Positions 13,360-24,379 of a stretch of DNA of 64,000 nucleotides are shown in pieces. Positions within the stretch are counted from its first letter, which is position 1. The number at the start of each line of letters is the position of its first letter. The notes beneath the pieces were generated by a model. It saw only the letters and a list, made by a program, of their open reading frames with translations, had not been told where the DNA came from and ran no database searches. This DNA comes from Dichotomocladium elegans (Eukaryota; Mucoromycota; Mucoromycetes; Mucorales; Lichtheimiaceae). Where the stretch lies: contig JAIXMN010000007.1 in the NCBI GenBank assembly GCA_025716815.1, positions 1,319,501 to 1,383,500 on the forward strand. The letters run 5' to 3'. The position numbers were made by a program, and so were the translations under genes.

Positions 13360-14260
13360 AATGTCGCATAGAATCGTATAAAGTTGTCGTAGCAATAGGT
13401 AAAAAGATTTCGTATCCATGGATTAAAACCTGTTAGTGTACAAAAACACTATTCCTCCATACGCTTTAACTTACATTCAAGGGCGCCCCCCAGTCAAGGC
13501 GCTCTTGGATCTTCGCAGCACTATTCCTGTCTACAGGCTGGCACCGAGCCATTTTCGATGACAAGCTACATTTAATTTTTCATGCATTGATGGAGCGTCG
13601 TATTAGATACTTTGAGACCCTCGAATCTCTGGAGCAATTGATCCATCAGCTGCTCTAGGTCAATGGATGGATTCTCATCAACGCATTCTAAAATAACGCT
13701 CTTTATTGAGAATACGCGAATGACCTCTGCTTCTACGTTTCATAAAATGCTGCCAGGGTTCCTGTTCGTACTGTAAATACCCCATCGCTGGGCTGAACAA
13801 ACATGGATTCCTAGCAGCTGATGCACTCAAGATCTCAAACATCAGCTTGAAAAAATCTAACCTTGTGTTGGTCAGTGTACGCTGTGTAACTGCGCTTTTT
13901 TCATCCGAATGTCTGGATCCTTTCGCTTGGGAATGTGCGTGGCAATAAGCTCAGGGTTATCTTTGCACGATTTGCTACGCATATATTCAGTGTAAGAACA
14001 AACGGGTTGAAGCGAGTACATTTCCTCATCAACGACATGACCATCGTTGTAAAAAAATAGATTGCTCATTTCAGAATGTAAAGGTTTACAAAGAAAAAGA
14101 GTCATAAGGATGGGATGGATTTGCGACATCTTTCCGTGTATGCATGTGACATTCGATTTGTCGTCACGCGTAAAGATTTCTGGGCAAAATGCGATTTGTA
14201 TTTTTGCGATCCTGCGACTTTCAGAACTGGCAGGGTGCGACTTTGATTTTGAAAAATAGT
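13360..14260 (-). mobile_element. Mariner-like element relic (copy C)
   Basis: The left 120 bases (13365-13480) are an inverted match to the right end of copy B (about 7300-7445), so this is a true element end. Reading leftward from 14260, the N-terminal transposase module (14069-13872) contains HVVDEEMYSLQPVCSYTEYM and ELIATHIPKRKDPDIRMKK. It is followed by remnants of the HTH region and a block like KIQER near 13500. Most of the DDE domain and all Fanzor sequence are missing. Confidence 0.65.
13620..14070 (-). pseudogene. Tc1/mariner transposase relic (copy C)
   Basis: Minus-strand relic with the N-terminal block intact in one frame (14069-13872). Beyond that, frameshifted traces correspond to the FFKLMFE, ENPSID and LEQLMDQLLQRFEG blocks of the family. 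It breaks up near 13620, before the catalytic domain, so it cannot encode an active enzyme. Confidence 0.6.
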
Positions 14261-14448
14261 GTATAATAAGGATTTTACATTTAGTGTATCTCTTTCTTTT
14301 AAGGGTATGCAGATCACGTTAGGATGAAAGACATTATACACAATGTTTCAGAGCGTATTTTTGCGTGTCTCATACATACATGCAACACATACACGTACAA
14401 ACACATACATCCAAGATACATGTACACACGCATTTCGTAATCTTGTTT

Positions 14449-15702
14449 TCAACAGGATAGCCACACGCCGCTATCTCTGCTCTTGTTGTCGCAATCATCG
14501 TCGTCAGTGGTAGATGGTGATAAAGAAACTTGGCGGACGGGTGCGATGGCAGCAGAGTCCACGGTCGCCACGTGACCGACAGGGATGACCGTGACGGGCG
14601 CGCGCAGGTCGAGCCTGTCGGCAGAACCGCTGAAGACAAGGCTGATGCAGAGGTCGTGCGTGATCTGAAGACCATCTTGATGGGGCAAGGACACGGATGG
14701 CAGGACCGATGTGTCGTTATCGCTGCTGATCGGGACACGACAGGGCTTGGTCCATGAGAGCGAAGGCGCTGGCAGTACATGGGTCGCGACGACGACAGTC
14801 CTATAGACGACGACCACCCCGCTCGCTCCATCAGCCTGGTTTGCTTTCCCCCACCCCATCTCTACAGGTCATCTGTCAAAAAAGAAGCATTACTTTCTGA
14901 CCGGACTACTCATTTTGGATGTCTTGGCAGGCCATACAGTCTCTTCGAGGCGGCAGCCAATCAAACATGATTCCAGTTCAACATTGGCCGCTGTAGCAGA
15001 TGATGCGTCGTCAGGCGTGTGCTTATAATAATAATGATGCAGAACACGATGGCGCCAGCTAGAGCTGATGCGTACCATAATGACAGGCTCGTCGTACACC
15101 GCAGAGGCATGCTGTTGTTTCAAGTGGATGGTGGTTGGCGTCTCAATCTCGTATCGCCATGCATCCTTGATCGTCCCCCAGTAGAGCTTCGTAGACGGAT
15201 GGTATTTGTTGGCATCAACACTGCTCGTATAGAGTTCGAAGGGCGCTGAAAGCATGGGCTTGTCTTTGCCCGACGCCGAGCGATCTGCTCCGTGAAAGTA
15301 ATGCACGCCGTAGTCAATAGCTGCAAGAGCGTGTTGCATAGTTGGAGGTAATTTGCGGGGATTGCGTATCCGAAAGACGAACGGCGTGTGGTAGCAATTG
15401 TCCTGTGGATGGCGATGTGTTTGCAGGCGATGAACGGTGAGCAGGTCGCGATAGAGTATCCGAACGATTTGATCCTGAAAGCTGTGTAGTCGACAGGTCA
15501 ATACCAGCTGATCGTGCGGACCGTATTGAGCAGGGAATGCTGTTTTGAGATAACCGGTTATCAATAGCGCTGCCGGTTGGCTGTATTGCACGTGTGGAAC
15601 AGCAAACCGCGTTTCGTCGAGATGAATGGAAAGAGGCAAAGACGAGGACGACAACAGTGAAGTGGTGGTGGTGGCGGCGGCAGCAGCAGCAGAGATTGAC
15701 AT
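14449..15702 (-). CDS. Arrestin-like protein
   Basis: Predicted two-domain beta-sandwich protein of the arrestin clan; fungal members act as adaptors, often bringing ubiquitin ligase to membrane transporters. Exon 1 is 15702-14894, exon 2 is 14800-14449, with a 93-base GT-AG intron, phase 2, total 386 residues. The N-terminal half carries a sandwich-like opening (SIHLDETRFAVPHVQYSQP, about 22-40). The C-terminal half carries the strand pattern QITHDLCISLVFSG followed by DRLDLRAPVTVI, typical of the arrestin C domain. No PPxY motif was seen, so the usual Nedd4-type ligase docking site may be absent. It is divergently arranged with an OPT transporter 738 bases away; a functional link is only a suggestion. 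The intron join is the least certain part. Confidence 0.7.
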
Positions 15703-16440
15703 TCAACAAGGGAGGAAGGAAGAGGAAAAATAAAACTTCCTTCTCCGAACCTTTTTTTTGTGTGTGTGTGTATTAGCATTGCATTTCTCTCGCTTGGTCA
15801 CGTGTGTGAGCAGAAAAAAAAAAAGAATGCAGTGCAATGACGGTTGCGTCAAATTAACAAAACAGCACCACCGTTTATACGTAGATGATCTGACTCTAGT
15901 AGTACAGCAATGCGACAGAGATTCATCCCAAGGCAGAAATCAATGACGAGACGCGCGCGCGCACTGCATTTACTGCAATTCTGTAACAGTTCAGAACCGT
16001 AACTCCTTGACGTATCAAAATCAACGGGCAACCCAGATCCAGAAAAAGGGGCAACAATAACAAATATGCAGTGGTCGATTTTCAGCAACAGGCTCGATAG
16101 TGCATATGCATCATCAAGAATCGACGCACAGACTTGCATATGTGAGGAAGAAAGAGAGAAATGATGTGCGCATAGAAGAAAGAGAGAGTGCTCATGTCAT
16201 TCCATGTGACACGTGTTTGTGCTTGCTGCAGATGTCTTTCAGTACAAGATCACCTTATCGCTTATCAGCGTCATTGTTTTACGTTGCATGTCCGCCCCAC
16301 TCGTGTAACCGCAGCCAAACTGCGCTGGCTTTCCTCGGGCGATGGTTCATCGGGATATATGCCAAAGACACTCCGCATCTCAAACTGATTGATACGGAGA
16401 CAACATCCATCTTTCTTTCGCTTTTTTCTCTCTCTTGTGT
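15703..16440. other. Divergent promoter region between the arrestin-like gene and the OPT transporter
   Basis: About 740 bases with GT repeats near 15759-15771 and a purine-rich segment at 16144-16190. No third gene is supported. The pyrimidine-rich stretch just before 16441 suits an OPT leader. Confidence 0.5.
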
Positions 16441-18692
16441 ATGATGAAAACACCATTCGTATCCAAAGAGGATTCCATAGGAATCCTTGCTGACAATAAA
16501 GACTCCATTCCTCTCGATTGTTTCGCTACTCATCCACAGCTGCAGCAACCATGCCTGGAAGCTGGTCCCGCCACCATCGAACACGTGGAGACACACCAGT
16601 TCACATGGCGCTCTTCCGTCCTCGGGTCCTTACTGGGATGTTTTGTCGGTAATGGTCTGCTTTTGCGAAACACTCAAGCCCGAAAAAATTGACGTCGGTT
16701 ATATCTAGCGGCTTCCAACATGTACCTCGGGCTCAAGGTTGGCTTTACATTCGGTGCGGGTATCTTTGGTGCCATCTTTTCCTTTGCTCTCATCCGGCCG
16801 ATGTCAACTCGGCTGCCCACCTGGTTTGGCGGTGGGTATTTTGGACCCAAAGAGAATGTGACCGCCCAGTCGGCAGCAACCGCGGCAGGCGGCCTATTCA
16901 GTGGCTTCATTTCTGCGATTCCAGCCTTGTATAAGCTCGGTCTGATGTCCACGCCACGCAAAGACATGGCAGCTCTCGCGTTGTTCACCATCGCAGCCGC
17001 CTTCTACGGTCTCTTTTTCGCCATCCCCCTGCGACGCCATTTTGTCGTCAAGCAGGACCTCACATTTCCGACGCCACGGGCTGCAGCCACCACCATTTTA
17101 TCCCTCCACAATTCGGTAGATGGTGCTCAGGCCGGATTCAGAAAGGCAAAATGGATGGCATTCTGGTTCCTGTTGACCTTTTCCTGGGGAGTCCTCGGCT
17201 ACTTTGTGCCGTTCTTTGATACATGTAAGTTCAAAGAGGGAAGCGATCGACATGTATACTGATGTGTGGCTATTGCTGCTGCTGCTGCTGCTGCTGCTGC
17301 CTTTATAAAGTACACATCCTTTGGTGGATTGGACATGCGACGGGGTACAGCAACATGATGGCTGCGGATCAAACGTGGACATGGCATCTAAAATTCGACT
17401 TCCCCTTTTTCGGAGCAGGTCTGATGACGCCAGGTTCTGTGGTGCTTCCTTTTCTCATTGCGACGATTATTGTGTACGGCATTATTGGGCCGGTGCTTGT
17501 CTCGTCGGGTTACTTTGTAAGAGCATTTGGATTTGTGGACAAAGGCGAAACAGCACGGTCCTTCTTCTTATGGCCGGGCATTGCGCTCCTGGTACTCGCC
17601 TCATTTGCTGAACTGTTCGTGCGGTATGACTCGTTATACCGCGGCATCAAGGGCGGCGTGCTGGAGCTGTGTACTCTTCTCAAGCGCGGCGGAATGCATG
17701 TTGTCTCAGCTCTTCGGCGACGCCCTGGAACGTACTCTGTGCGCCGGCCGAATACGCATCCAGACGAGGAGTACGCACCTGAGGAGTTGGTACCTGCTTA
17801 CTGGTGGATGACAGGCGTGATGTTAACGGTCGTCTTCACGTGCGCTGTCATGGGCGTTTACTTTGGTATGCCGGTGTATCAGACGATAGTGTCTGTGATT
17901 CTTGCGTTCTTAATGGCATTTGTGGGCATACAAGCCGCTGGAGAGACGGATATCAACCCCACAGGTTCGGTCGCGAAAATGTCTCAGCTCATCTTCGCCG
18001 GCATGTCAGGCACTAACATGGCCCAGAATCAGATGAACAATCTGATGGCAGGCAATATCACTGCATCTGCTGCAGCGCAGTCTGTGGACATGGTCGGCGA
18101 TCTCAAGGCAGGCCAGATTGTCGGCGCTTCGCCACGGTCTCAGTTCTTGGCCCAGCTGGTGGGCAGTGTCTTTGCGGTTTTCATTGCGCTCGCGCTCTTC
18201 GTTTTATTCACCGACGCGTATCCGTGCATCCTTGACATGGATGTCAATGCGCCCTGCGAGTTCGGTTTGACGGGTGTGTGGGCCTGGATGAGTGTCACGC
18301 GGCTTCTCACTGGCGGCGCGGTCTTGTCAAAGCCCTGTATCGTTGTCACTGCTGTCATGGCCGCTGCGGGCGTCTGTGGTCCTGTCGGCCGTCATTTCAT
18401 TCTGCCGCAGAAATTTCACCGGTATTTCCCTTCCCTCAGCGTCATTGGACTGGCCATGATCAACTCGACACCTGACGTACCCATTTCGATGTGCGTCGGT
18501 TGGCTTGCTGGCAAGATTTGGAAACGCATTCGCGCAAAGTCCTATGAAGAATACATGTATAGTGCCGCGGGCGGCATGATCGCAGGCCAGGGCGTATCAG
18601 CTATTTTCAAGGCTATCTTCCAGCTTGCTAACGTCAAAGGCAGCATTACCATCGTCTCGTGTATCGATCAGGTTGCCAAGAACTGTCCCTGA
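16441..18692 (+). CDS. Oligopeptide transporter (OPT) family membrane protein
   Basis: Multi-pass plasma or organelle membrane protein, probably moving small peptides or metal-chelate substrates with protons. Exons 16441-16648, 16709-17224 and 17311-18692 give 701 residues, in the family range. Family signatures seen: ASNMYLGLKVGFTFGAGIFG, GGYFGPKENVTAQSAATAAG, VGIQAAGETDINPTGSVAKM with the NPTG element, and ITASAAAQSVDMVGDLKAGQ. About a dozen or more hydrophobic segments are visible. It looks closer to the YSL/YGL114W-type branch than to classic yeast Opt1, from the NPTG and DLKAG blocks. Intron 2 contains nine TGC triplets just before its acceptor (see separate entry). The neighbouring divergent arrestin-like gene could in principle encode a transporter adaptor; there is no direct evidence. 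Confidence 0.93.
17274..17300 (+). repeat. (TGC)9 trinucleotide repeat inside OPT intron 2
   Basis: Nine perfect TGC units end 10 bases before the first base of exon 3, occupying the place of the polypyrimidine tract. The intron is 17225-17310. Confidence 0.85.
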
Positions 18693-18756
18693 TAACAACT
18701 GTTCTCTTTTTACCTTTTGCTAGTATTACCCACCGATCCCACACACGCATACATAC

Positions 18757-18798
18757 ATATCTATACATACATACATACACGCACACATACACACATAC

Positions 18799-18846
<48 letters not shown>
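18757..18846. repeat. Compound CATA/TA microsatellite in the OPT trailer
   Basis: CATA units with CACA interruptions pass into an uninterrupted TA run from about 18810 to 18846. It lies about 65-155 bases after the OPT stop codon. Confidence 0.9.
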
Positions 18847-18850
<4 letters not shown>

Positions 18851-19837
18851 CTCCATTTCCCCTCCGTACTCACATAGACAGAAAAAAAGTCAAGTGGTCA
18901 AGACACGGTCTGTTGCCAAAGGCCGAAAACACAACAGTGGAGAGAGATCTCAGGCATTGTTCTCTCACAAACAAAAAAGTTCCTAATATGTTCATATTGT
19001 ATTTTAAAAACCCAAGCATTTCGGATTTTTGCGGTGGTACGGACTCCCTATTCATCCGAGAGAGAGGTGTTTCTTTTTTCATCATGCAAGCGGCCAAGGA
19101 CGACAGCATCCTGCCCTTCAAGCTCAAGATTTACATTTCACAATCTTCCTCCTTTCCGAATATTAGCAAAGATCGGCTGGATGTTATGCCGACGATGTTT
19201 TTATTTCGCACGGCCTCTTGCTAAATGAGCTAGTTGAAGTGGGATTGATGTGTGGGGGGGAGATGGGAGAGGCGGGAAGGATGGGTAGTCCATTTTATCG
19301 CTGATCAGCTGATGTGGCTGTCGCACCATTCATGAACTCGGTCATTTTCCTCATGTTTCTGCTTTTGATGAAGCCAGCAAGAGATGGTGCATGCATGCAC
19401 CATAGTCAACGAGATACACATCTGTATGTGTCCTTACACAGCATGGGAGGGTATATGGAAAAGGAGGGGTGGGGGAGCCCACAGGGTGAAGGTGATCATT
19501 GGACCATGCATCCTGTATGTTTTCTTTTGCGGCCGAGGAACTCCTTTCGGTGAAGAAACAGAAGCCCATTTCCCTCTTCTCTCATTAAAAGGGGAAGGGG
19601 GACAATCTCTCCATTCCCCTCCCCCAACCCAACCCAACCTAACCCAACCTCACCTCCCCCAATTACAAACAACCAAAAGTATTTTTTCTTTCTCTCTTTT
19701 CCCCTCCCCCTTTCACAGTTTAACAACAACCCACCCATTCACACACACACACACACACACGCCTCGCTTCTCCCACTCTCCGCAAACCTCTTCTTCTTCT
19801 TCTTCTTCTTCTTCTCCTCCTCCTCCATCCCTGTGGA
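18847..19837. other. Intergenic between the OPT and F-box genes
   Basis: Short frames around 18913-19224 have no recognisable motif. The right part is C-rich with ACCC-type repeats, CA repeats (about 19741-19760) and CTT repeats directly before the F-box start, consistent with a promoter and 5' leader. Confidence 0.45.
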
Positions 19838-21412
19838 ATGCACTCAGTTCAGCTCTCAGACCAGCCCTCATGCGCCTTGATGGGATTGCCCAATGAGTTA
19901 CTCCTCTACATTCTCAAAGAGTTTCTGGGCTTGGGTGACTTATGGCGATTGTTACAGGTGTCGAGGGCATTCCGATACTTTGCCGTGCACACTATTCATC
20001 GTCGTTGGAAAATAGAGCTCTCTCCAGAAACGACCATGAAGGTGCAGTGTCGGGCTGCTCTCATTGCACTTGAAGCCTTATCATGTCAGCTCTCCAGTCA
20101 AACCACCAGCAAAGTGACCAAGTCTTTCGCATATTCACCAGCTCCATCGAACTCCGCTCCGTCCGCCGCTCCTGCTCCCGCTCCCTCGTCCATCTCTGCA
20201 TCGTCCTCTGTCATGACCGACCTCTTGGTGGAGGGCGTTATTGATGACGACGAGCATTTTCAACTTCTGCACCACACGCATCACCACCAGCATCATCACC
20301 AACAACATCCATCCTCCTCCTCCGCAACATCCACAAATAACAATATTCTCCTTTTGCACCACCCTGACGACAACAGCGATAATTACGACGACGGCCTAAC
20401 CCAACGCCTGCTGCTGCTCGATCAGCACGACGAAGTCGAAGAGGACGAGGACGAGGACGAGGATGTAGCTGTAGAAGCAAATGCTCGCCGCAACCTTCCG
20501 GATGATGATAGCAAAGACAAGATGTTCGTCAACCTGATGCGGCGAGAGGAGCGTCTGCATCAACGGATCATTTCGGGCATCTCTTCGTACAAGCACAAAT
20601 ACGTTCTTATTGAGGATATTGACATTCGTAACCGGATTCGGTCCGCTGTTGACGTTGTATTCCATCATGGCGTGTTTGTGGCAGCTGTGTCGCGCTCACC
20701 GATCCGTCTGGCGTGTACCCACGCCTCGTCCAGCAACCGCGCCCAGGCCGCCATGATGGTACGCCTGCTTACACGCTTGGATGGCGCATTCCACGCCTGT
20801 TGTCGTGAAATCACTTTTACGCTTGCAGACAATATTAAGGCTTTCCTCGAGTACACGGGTTACAAACTGCTTGCCATCCAGGACAAGGCCAAGGGCGTTT
20901 CGCCTGAACAGCTGTATGCGATGGTATTTGGCCCCGTATGTCAGTCGCAAACAGCATGTTATCTTCAGAAGCCGGCATCAGCATCATCAGCATCATCGTC
21001 ACCGTCATTACCAACATCAGCAATATCATCGTCTTCATCATCATCACAACATCATCATCCCCAATCCAACCAGCTACTGGTTACTCTCCACACCATTTCG
21101 GCATGTTTTGATCTTATGGGGGCAGCTTTTATCGGGAAAATTCTCAACGAGAACCATATTGAGTGCGCGGTTCAACGAACATGCGAACTCTTGTCAGACC
21201 CCTACCTGCGGCCGGTCAAGCGCGCGCTGCTCGTCGACCTCCTCGAAGGTTGGCTCACCATCAAGCGTGGCCTGGTAGCCAGCGAGCTCTGCCGATGGGT
21301 GCGGATGGAAATCGAACGATGTGATCATCAGGAGCAGAGACACCAGCTCCAGCAGCGTCTCCCTATATCGCCCCCATTATCCGATATCCTCACACGGCTG
21401 CCGCTGGCATAA
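19838..21412 (+). CDS. F-box protein with low-complexity central region
   Basis: Likely substrate receptor of an SCF ubiquitin ligase. Single exon, 524 residues. An F-box is visible near the N-terminus: GLPNELLLYILKEFLGLGDL followed by WRLLQVSRAFRYFAV (about residues 16-50). Low-complexity stretches follow: a Ser/Pro/Ala-rich part (about 90-125), His/Gln runs (about 143-166), an acidic run EEDEDEDED (about 205-213) and a Ser-rich part (about 378-410). The rest, including RIISGISSYKHKYVLIEDID and the C-terminal helical part, does not resemble WD40 or LRR repeats, so the substrate-binding fold is unknown. The acidic and His runs come from simple repeats and may vary between strains. Confidence 0.8.
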   Translation: MHSVQLSDQPSCALMGLPNELLLYILKEFLGLGDLWRLLQVSRAFRYFAVHTIHRRWKIELSPETTMKVQCRAALIALEALSCQLSSQTTSKVTKSFAYSPAPSNSAPSAAPAPAPSSISASSSVMTDLLVEGVIDDDEHFQLLHHTHHHQHHHQQHPSSSSATSTNNNILLLHHPDDNSDNYDDGLTQRLLLLDQHDEVEEDEDEDEDVAVEANARRNLPDDDSKDKMFVNLMRREERLHQRIISGISSYKHKYVLIEDIDIRNRIRSAVDVVFHHGVFVAAVSRSPIRLACTHASSSNRAQAAMMVRLLTRLDGAFHACCREITFTLADNIKAFLEYTGYKLLAIQDKAKGVSPEQLYAMVFGPVCQSQTACYLQKPASASSASSSPSLPTSAISSSSSSSQHHHPQSNQLLVTLHTISACFDLMGAAFIGKILNENHIECAVQRTCELLSDPYLRPVKRALLVDLLEGWLTIKRGLVASELCRWVRMEIERCDHQEQRHQLQQRLPISPPLSDILTRLPLA

Positions 21413-22260
21413 CTTTTTTATCCCATATATACCCGTTTCTTTCCCATAATCCCCTCATCCTCCTTTTCTCTCTTTTTTCCTTTTTTTACCACCACCCGTT
21501 ATGCAATTCGATCTTACATTCACACTACAATAGCTACAGCACATACACGCACAAACACATGCTCTATGTGTGTTTGTGTCTCTTTCGAAACGTGGCGCAC
21601 CAGAATACAATGTTATACGGTCTTGTTACCTATTTAAAGAAGGTTCATAAACGTCAATCCCTTTGTTCGCTCCCTCCCCTCTCCTACCTTTTATTTTAAC
21701 AAATGATCTGTTTTTCGAAGGAAATAAGCGTGTTGCAATGTAGAGCTAGTTGATTGGTGCCTGTCCTGGGGAAGGAGCCCTATACTAAACTCTTCCGTTA
21801 TGCGTGCGCCGTTTCGCAACGGATGCTTCTTTGAACAGCAACGAGAGAGGGTGGGTGTGGTCGCTTTCGTCTTCTTATCGATGTACGTATGCATGTGTTG
21901 TAACGCTTCCAGACTCAAAGATGTTGGTTTTCATGGTACGTATGTACATTGTAGCGGTTTTTGAGAAAGAAAGAATAGACATTGGCTAAACCTCCACTAC
22001 CATCGCTTGACGAGTACAGTATCCCACTACCTTGACTCCTTGTTGCTGGCGTCCTCTTCCTCTGACGATGGATCCGTCCTGGTGGGCGTGGGAGAGTCAG
22101 TGAAGAAAAAGCGATCCATCGATGGGAAAAATAAAGGAGGTGCAGCAGCGCACGGTCAGGACAGTGCAGGGCTGGGTGCGAGGCGGGGCTGGGCATTAAA
22201 AGCAATTTTTTTTTACTCGGAGGAAAGCTTCCACTGTTTCGCTGGGGCGCTACAAATCTT
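21413..22260. other. F-box trailer and GSKIP promoter region
   Basis: No supported gene. A frame at 22007-22264 overlaps the next start by the bases ATGA but has no conserved content and looks like leader sequence. Confidence 0.4.
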
Positions 22261-23036
22261 ATGAGAATAGCAACCTTAACGGCAGAATTAGACGCCATTA
22301 CCCGCGATTACGACTATGGTAGGCCTCCCGAGTTTTTTAACAATGAGGACGAACAAGCACCAGATTCATGCGGGCAGCATACGCCTCTGTCAATAGGCAT
22401 CGTACCAGGGTCTGCGACGATATTCATGATCGATGAAAAGGAAGGAATAGGTCGGCTCGATTTAACCCTCCTTGAGGGTGTCATGGTTGTCATTGAAGTG
22501 GGCGATCAGGGCTTCAAGGTATACATGTCGAACCCCATTTCCTCACAAAACACACACACGCATAAACACACATACACCACACTGTATTTCCTTCCGACTC
22601 AAACCAACCTACCGTCCCCTTCAATCCCTCCCTCCACCCCACTTGCCGCCGCTTGCCCATTCCCATTACATCCCATCCACACACCAAGGTCACTTCGTAC
22701 TCGCCCCTTTATAGCGGAACCACCGTTATGGCAACCACACAAACGATTGTCAGCCATCTAAACAGGCCATTTGAATCCATGGAAAATCTCCTCATGACTA
22801 TTTCGCCCATGTTCACCCAACGGTTCCACGAGCTCCTGTACCAAAAGTTACAAACGGTATATGACTCGCCTTTGATGGCCACAACAGAGGCCGCCGCCGC
22901 TGCCGCTGCCGCCGTCGAGGAACCCGCTGCAGTAGCGCCGTCTTCCTTTGACAATAGCGACAGCAACAGCAAGGATAACCACGACACAGACTCCTCCCTG
23001 TATCACGTCCTTGATGATCATCCTTGGACCCACTGA
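22261..23036 (+). CDS. GSKIP-domain protein
   Basis: Small protein with a GSK3-beta-interaction (GSKIP) type domain; the same fold occurs in CLU/TIF31-type proteins. In animals GSKIP binds GSK3 and PKA; the fungal role is unknown. Exons 22261-22518 and 22689-23036 with a 170-base GT-AG phase-0 intron give 201 residues. The domain runs from about residue 60 to 140: LLEGVMVVIEVGDQGFKV, then after the splice TSYSP, and SMENLLMTISPMFTQRFHEL followed by LYQKLQTV. A poly-Ala stretch (about 151-158) and a polar Asp/Ser/Asn-rich tail follow. It is convergent with MED21, whose stop lies 75 bases away. An upstream start is possible; the chosen Met is the first in frame. Confidence 0.75.
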
Positions 23037-23111
23037 CGATGATACCTTCTTGCATCGTCTTTATGAAATCCCAATGTGCTCGGTCCCCCCTTCCTTTTTT
23101 ACCATCAAGTT

Positions 23112-23969
23112 TTATTTTTGATATGGCTTGTTCCAGTCGTCGGCAATCATCCTTAGCGAATTCGCTATTTTGGCCTGGACAGTCTCTAAGATGTGGTTCA
23201 ATAAAAAAAAGAGGGGGGAAGAAGAAGACATATATATCTCTTTTACCCATTTCCCGAATGGCGTCTTCATAGTCCTCATTTGCCTTTCTATTCTCCTCTT
23301 CAAGATCCTTTAATATCTGTAGCTATATTAATTAAAAAAAAAAGACGAATTGCTCCTTTAGATCCCAATTGTCCTCTTTTCTCAAAGTGCGGGTACCCTT
23401 TTTACCTGTTCCTCCTTCGAGCTTTTGATCCCCGGTAACCCTTCGATCAATGTGTCAATTTCCTTTGCTTTCTTGGCGAGATCATTTGCCAGCTCATGCA
23501 GATTTTCTTTCGCAACACGGGAATGCAGGGGTAAAAAAAAAAAAGATGTGATGCATCAGTCGCTTGCGATGATGGAAGGAGGAGATGGGTGGGGCGGATG
23601 TTTAGCTCACGTTGGAATTCGTCAGGTTGATCGGCTTGTGCTGCTCGGCGCGTGTCGTGGGGATGGCGAAAGGTTTTCGTGAACAAAACAATCGATAATC
23701 CCAAATTGGGTGGAGGTGATGGGCATTGGGAATTACCTTTCGGCTTTGCAATGGGTATATGACTCGTCAGTTCGGACATGGCTGATTTCTCGTGCACGTA
23801 AAATAAACTATTCGTGAACATGCGAGCCATCTAGCACAGACGGTTTTAGGAGGGGGGGCAGAAATCCTTTCAATATGGTCCATTCGATGTGTGGGTGGAA
23901 TGAAGGTGTTATATATCATATGCAACATACAGCATCAATGGCATCTTGAAGTTGTGTTAATCGATCCAT
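23112..23969 (-). CDS. MED21: Mediator complex subunit 21 (SRB7)
   Basis: Coiled-coil subunit of the Mediator middle module; it pairs with MED7 and helps link Mediator to RNA polymerase II. Six exons on the minus strand: 23969-23931, 23830-23737, 23640-23611, 23506-23406, 23322-23247, 23185-23112, all with GT-AG introns, total 137 residues, close to the usual length of about 140. Recognised by the N-terminus MDRLTQLQDAIDA and the central QPDEFQQNLHELANDLAKKA followed by KEIDTLIEGLPGIKSSKEEQ. The last part (ILKDLEEENRKANEDYEDAI) is a predicted coiled coil. Exon 1 encodes just 13 residues and exon 3 only 30 bases, so gene finders may miss it. Confidence 0.93.
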
Positions 23970-24379
23970 AGAGCAAAGTGAAGAACGCCAAAGACCGTTT
24001 GCCCACCAGGGGGGGGAACATGGGCGGCCTCACCCCCCCCCACCGTTTTAAACATCCGCAAAAGTTGAGGACTTGGCCGTGTTTGAAAGACACAGCAAAT
24101 AAAAACCATACTTTGATGTAAGAGAAACTTTGCGCGAGCGCACGTTGCTTACGATCCGATGGAAAACATAGTTGGCTGTACACGCTCCTTCTTTTTTTCT
24201 TATTTGAATACTTTGGCATCCTGTTCATCGCAACATGGCAGTCGCTGAGAAGCGGGAATGCTTGGCTAAAAGTGGTGGTGCATATGTAGCGAGGAACGAG
24301 ATGGCATCTGCTCCTGACAGACCTCCCTCCCACCCCCCTATGTACATACGCAGCCTCTGAGGGAAGGCGTCGAGGACGT
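23970..24379. other. Intergenic between MED21 and the unknown gene at 24380
   Basis: Contains G- and C-runs at about 24010-24040. No gene supported; part is MED21 promoter. Confidence 0.45.

Noticed and set aside
18913..19224. 103-residue plus-strand frame after the OPT gene
   Set aside because: No motif and atypical composition; no splice partner or promoter found.
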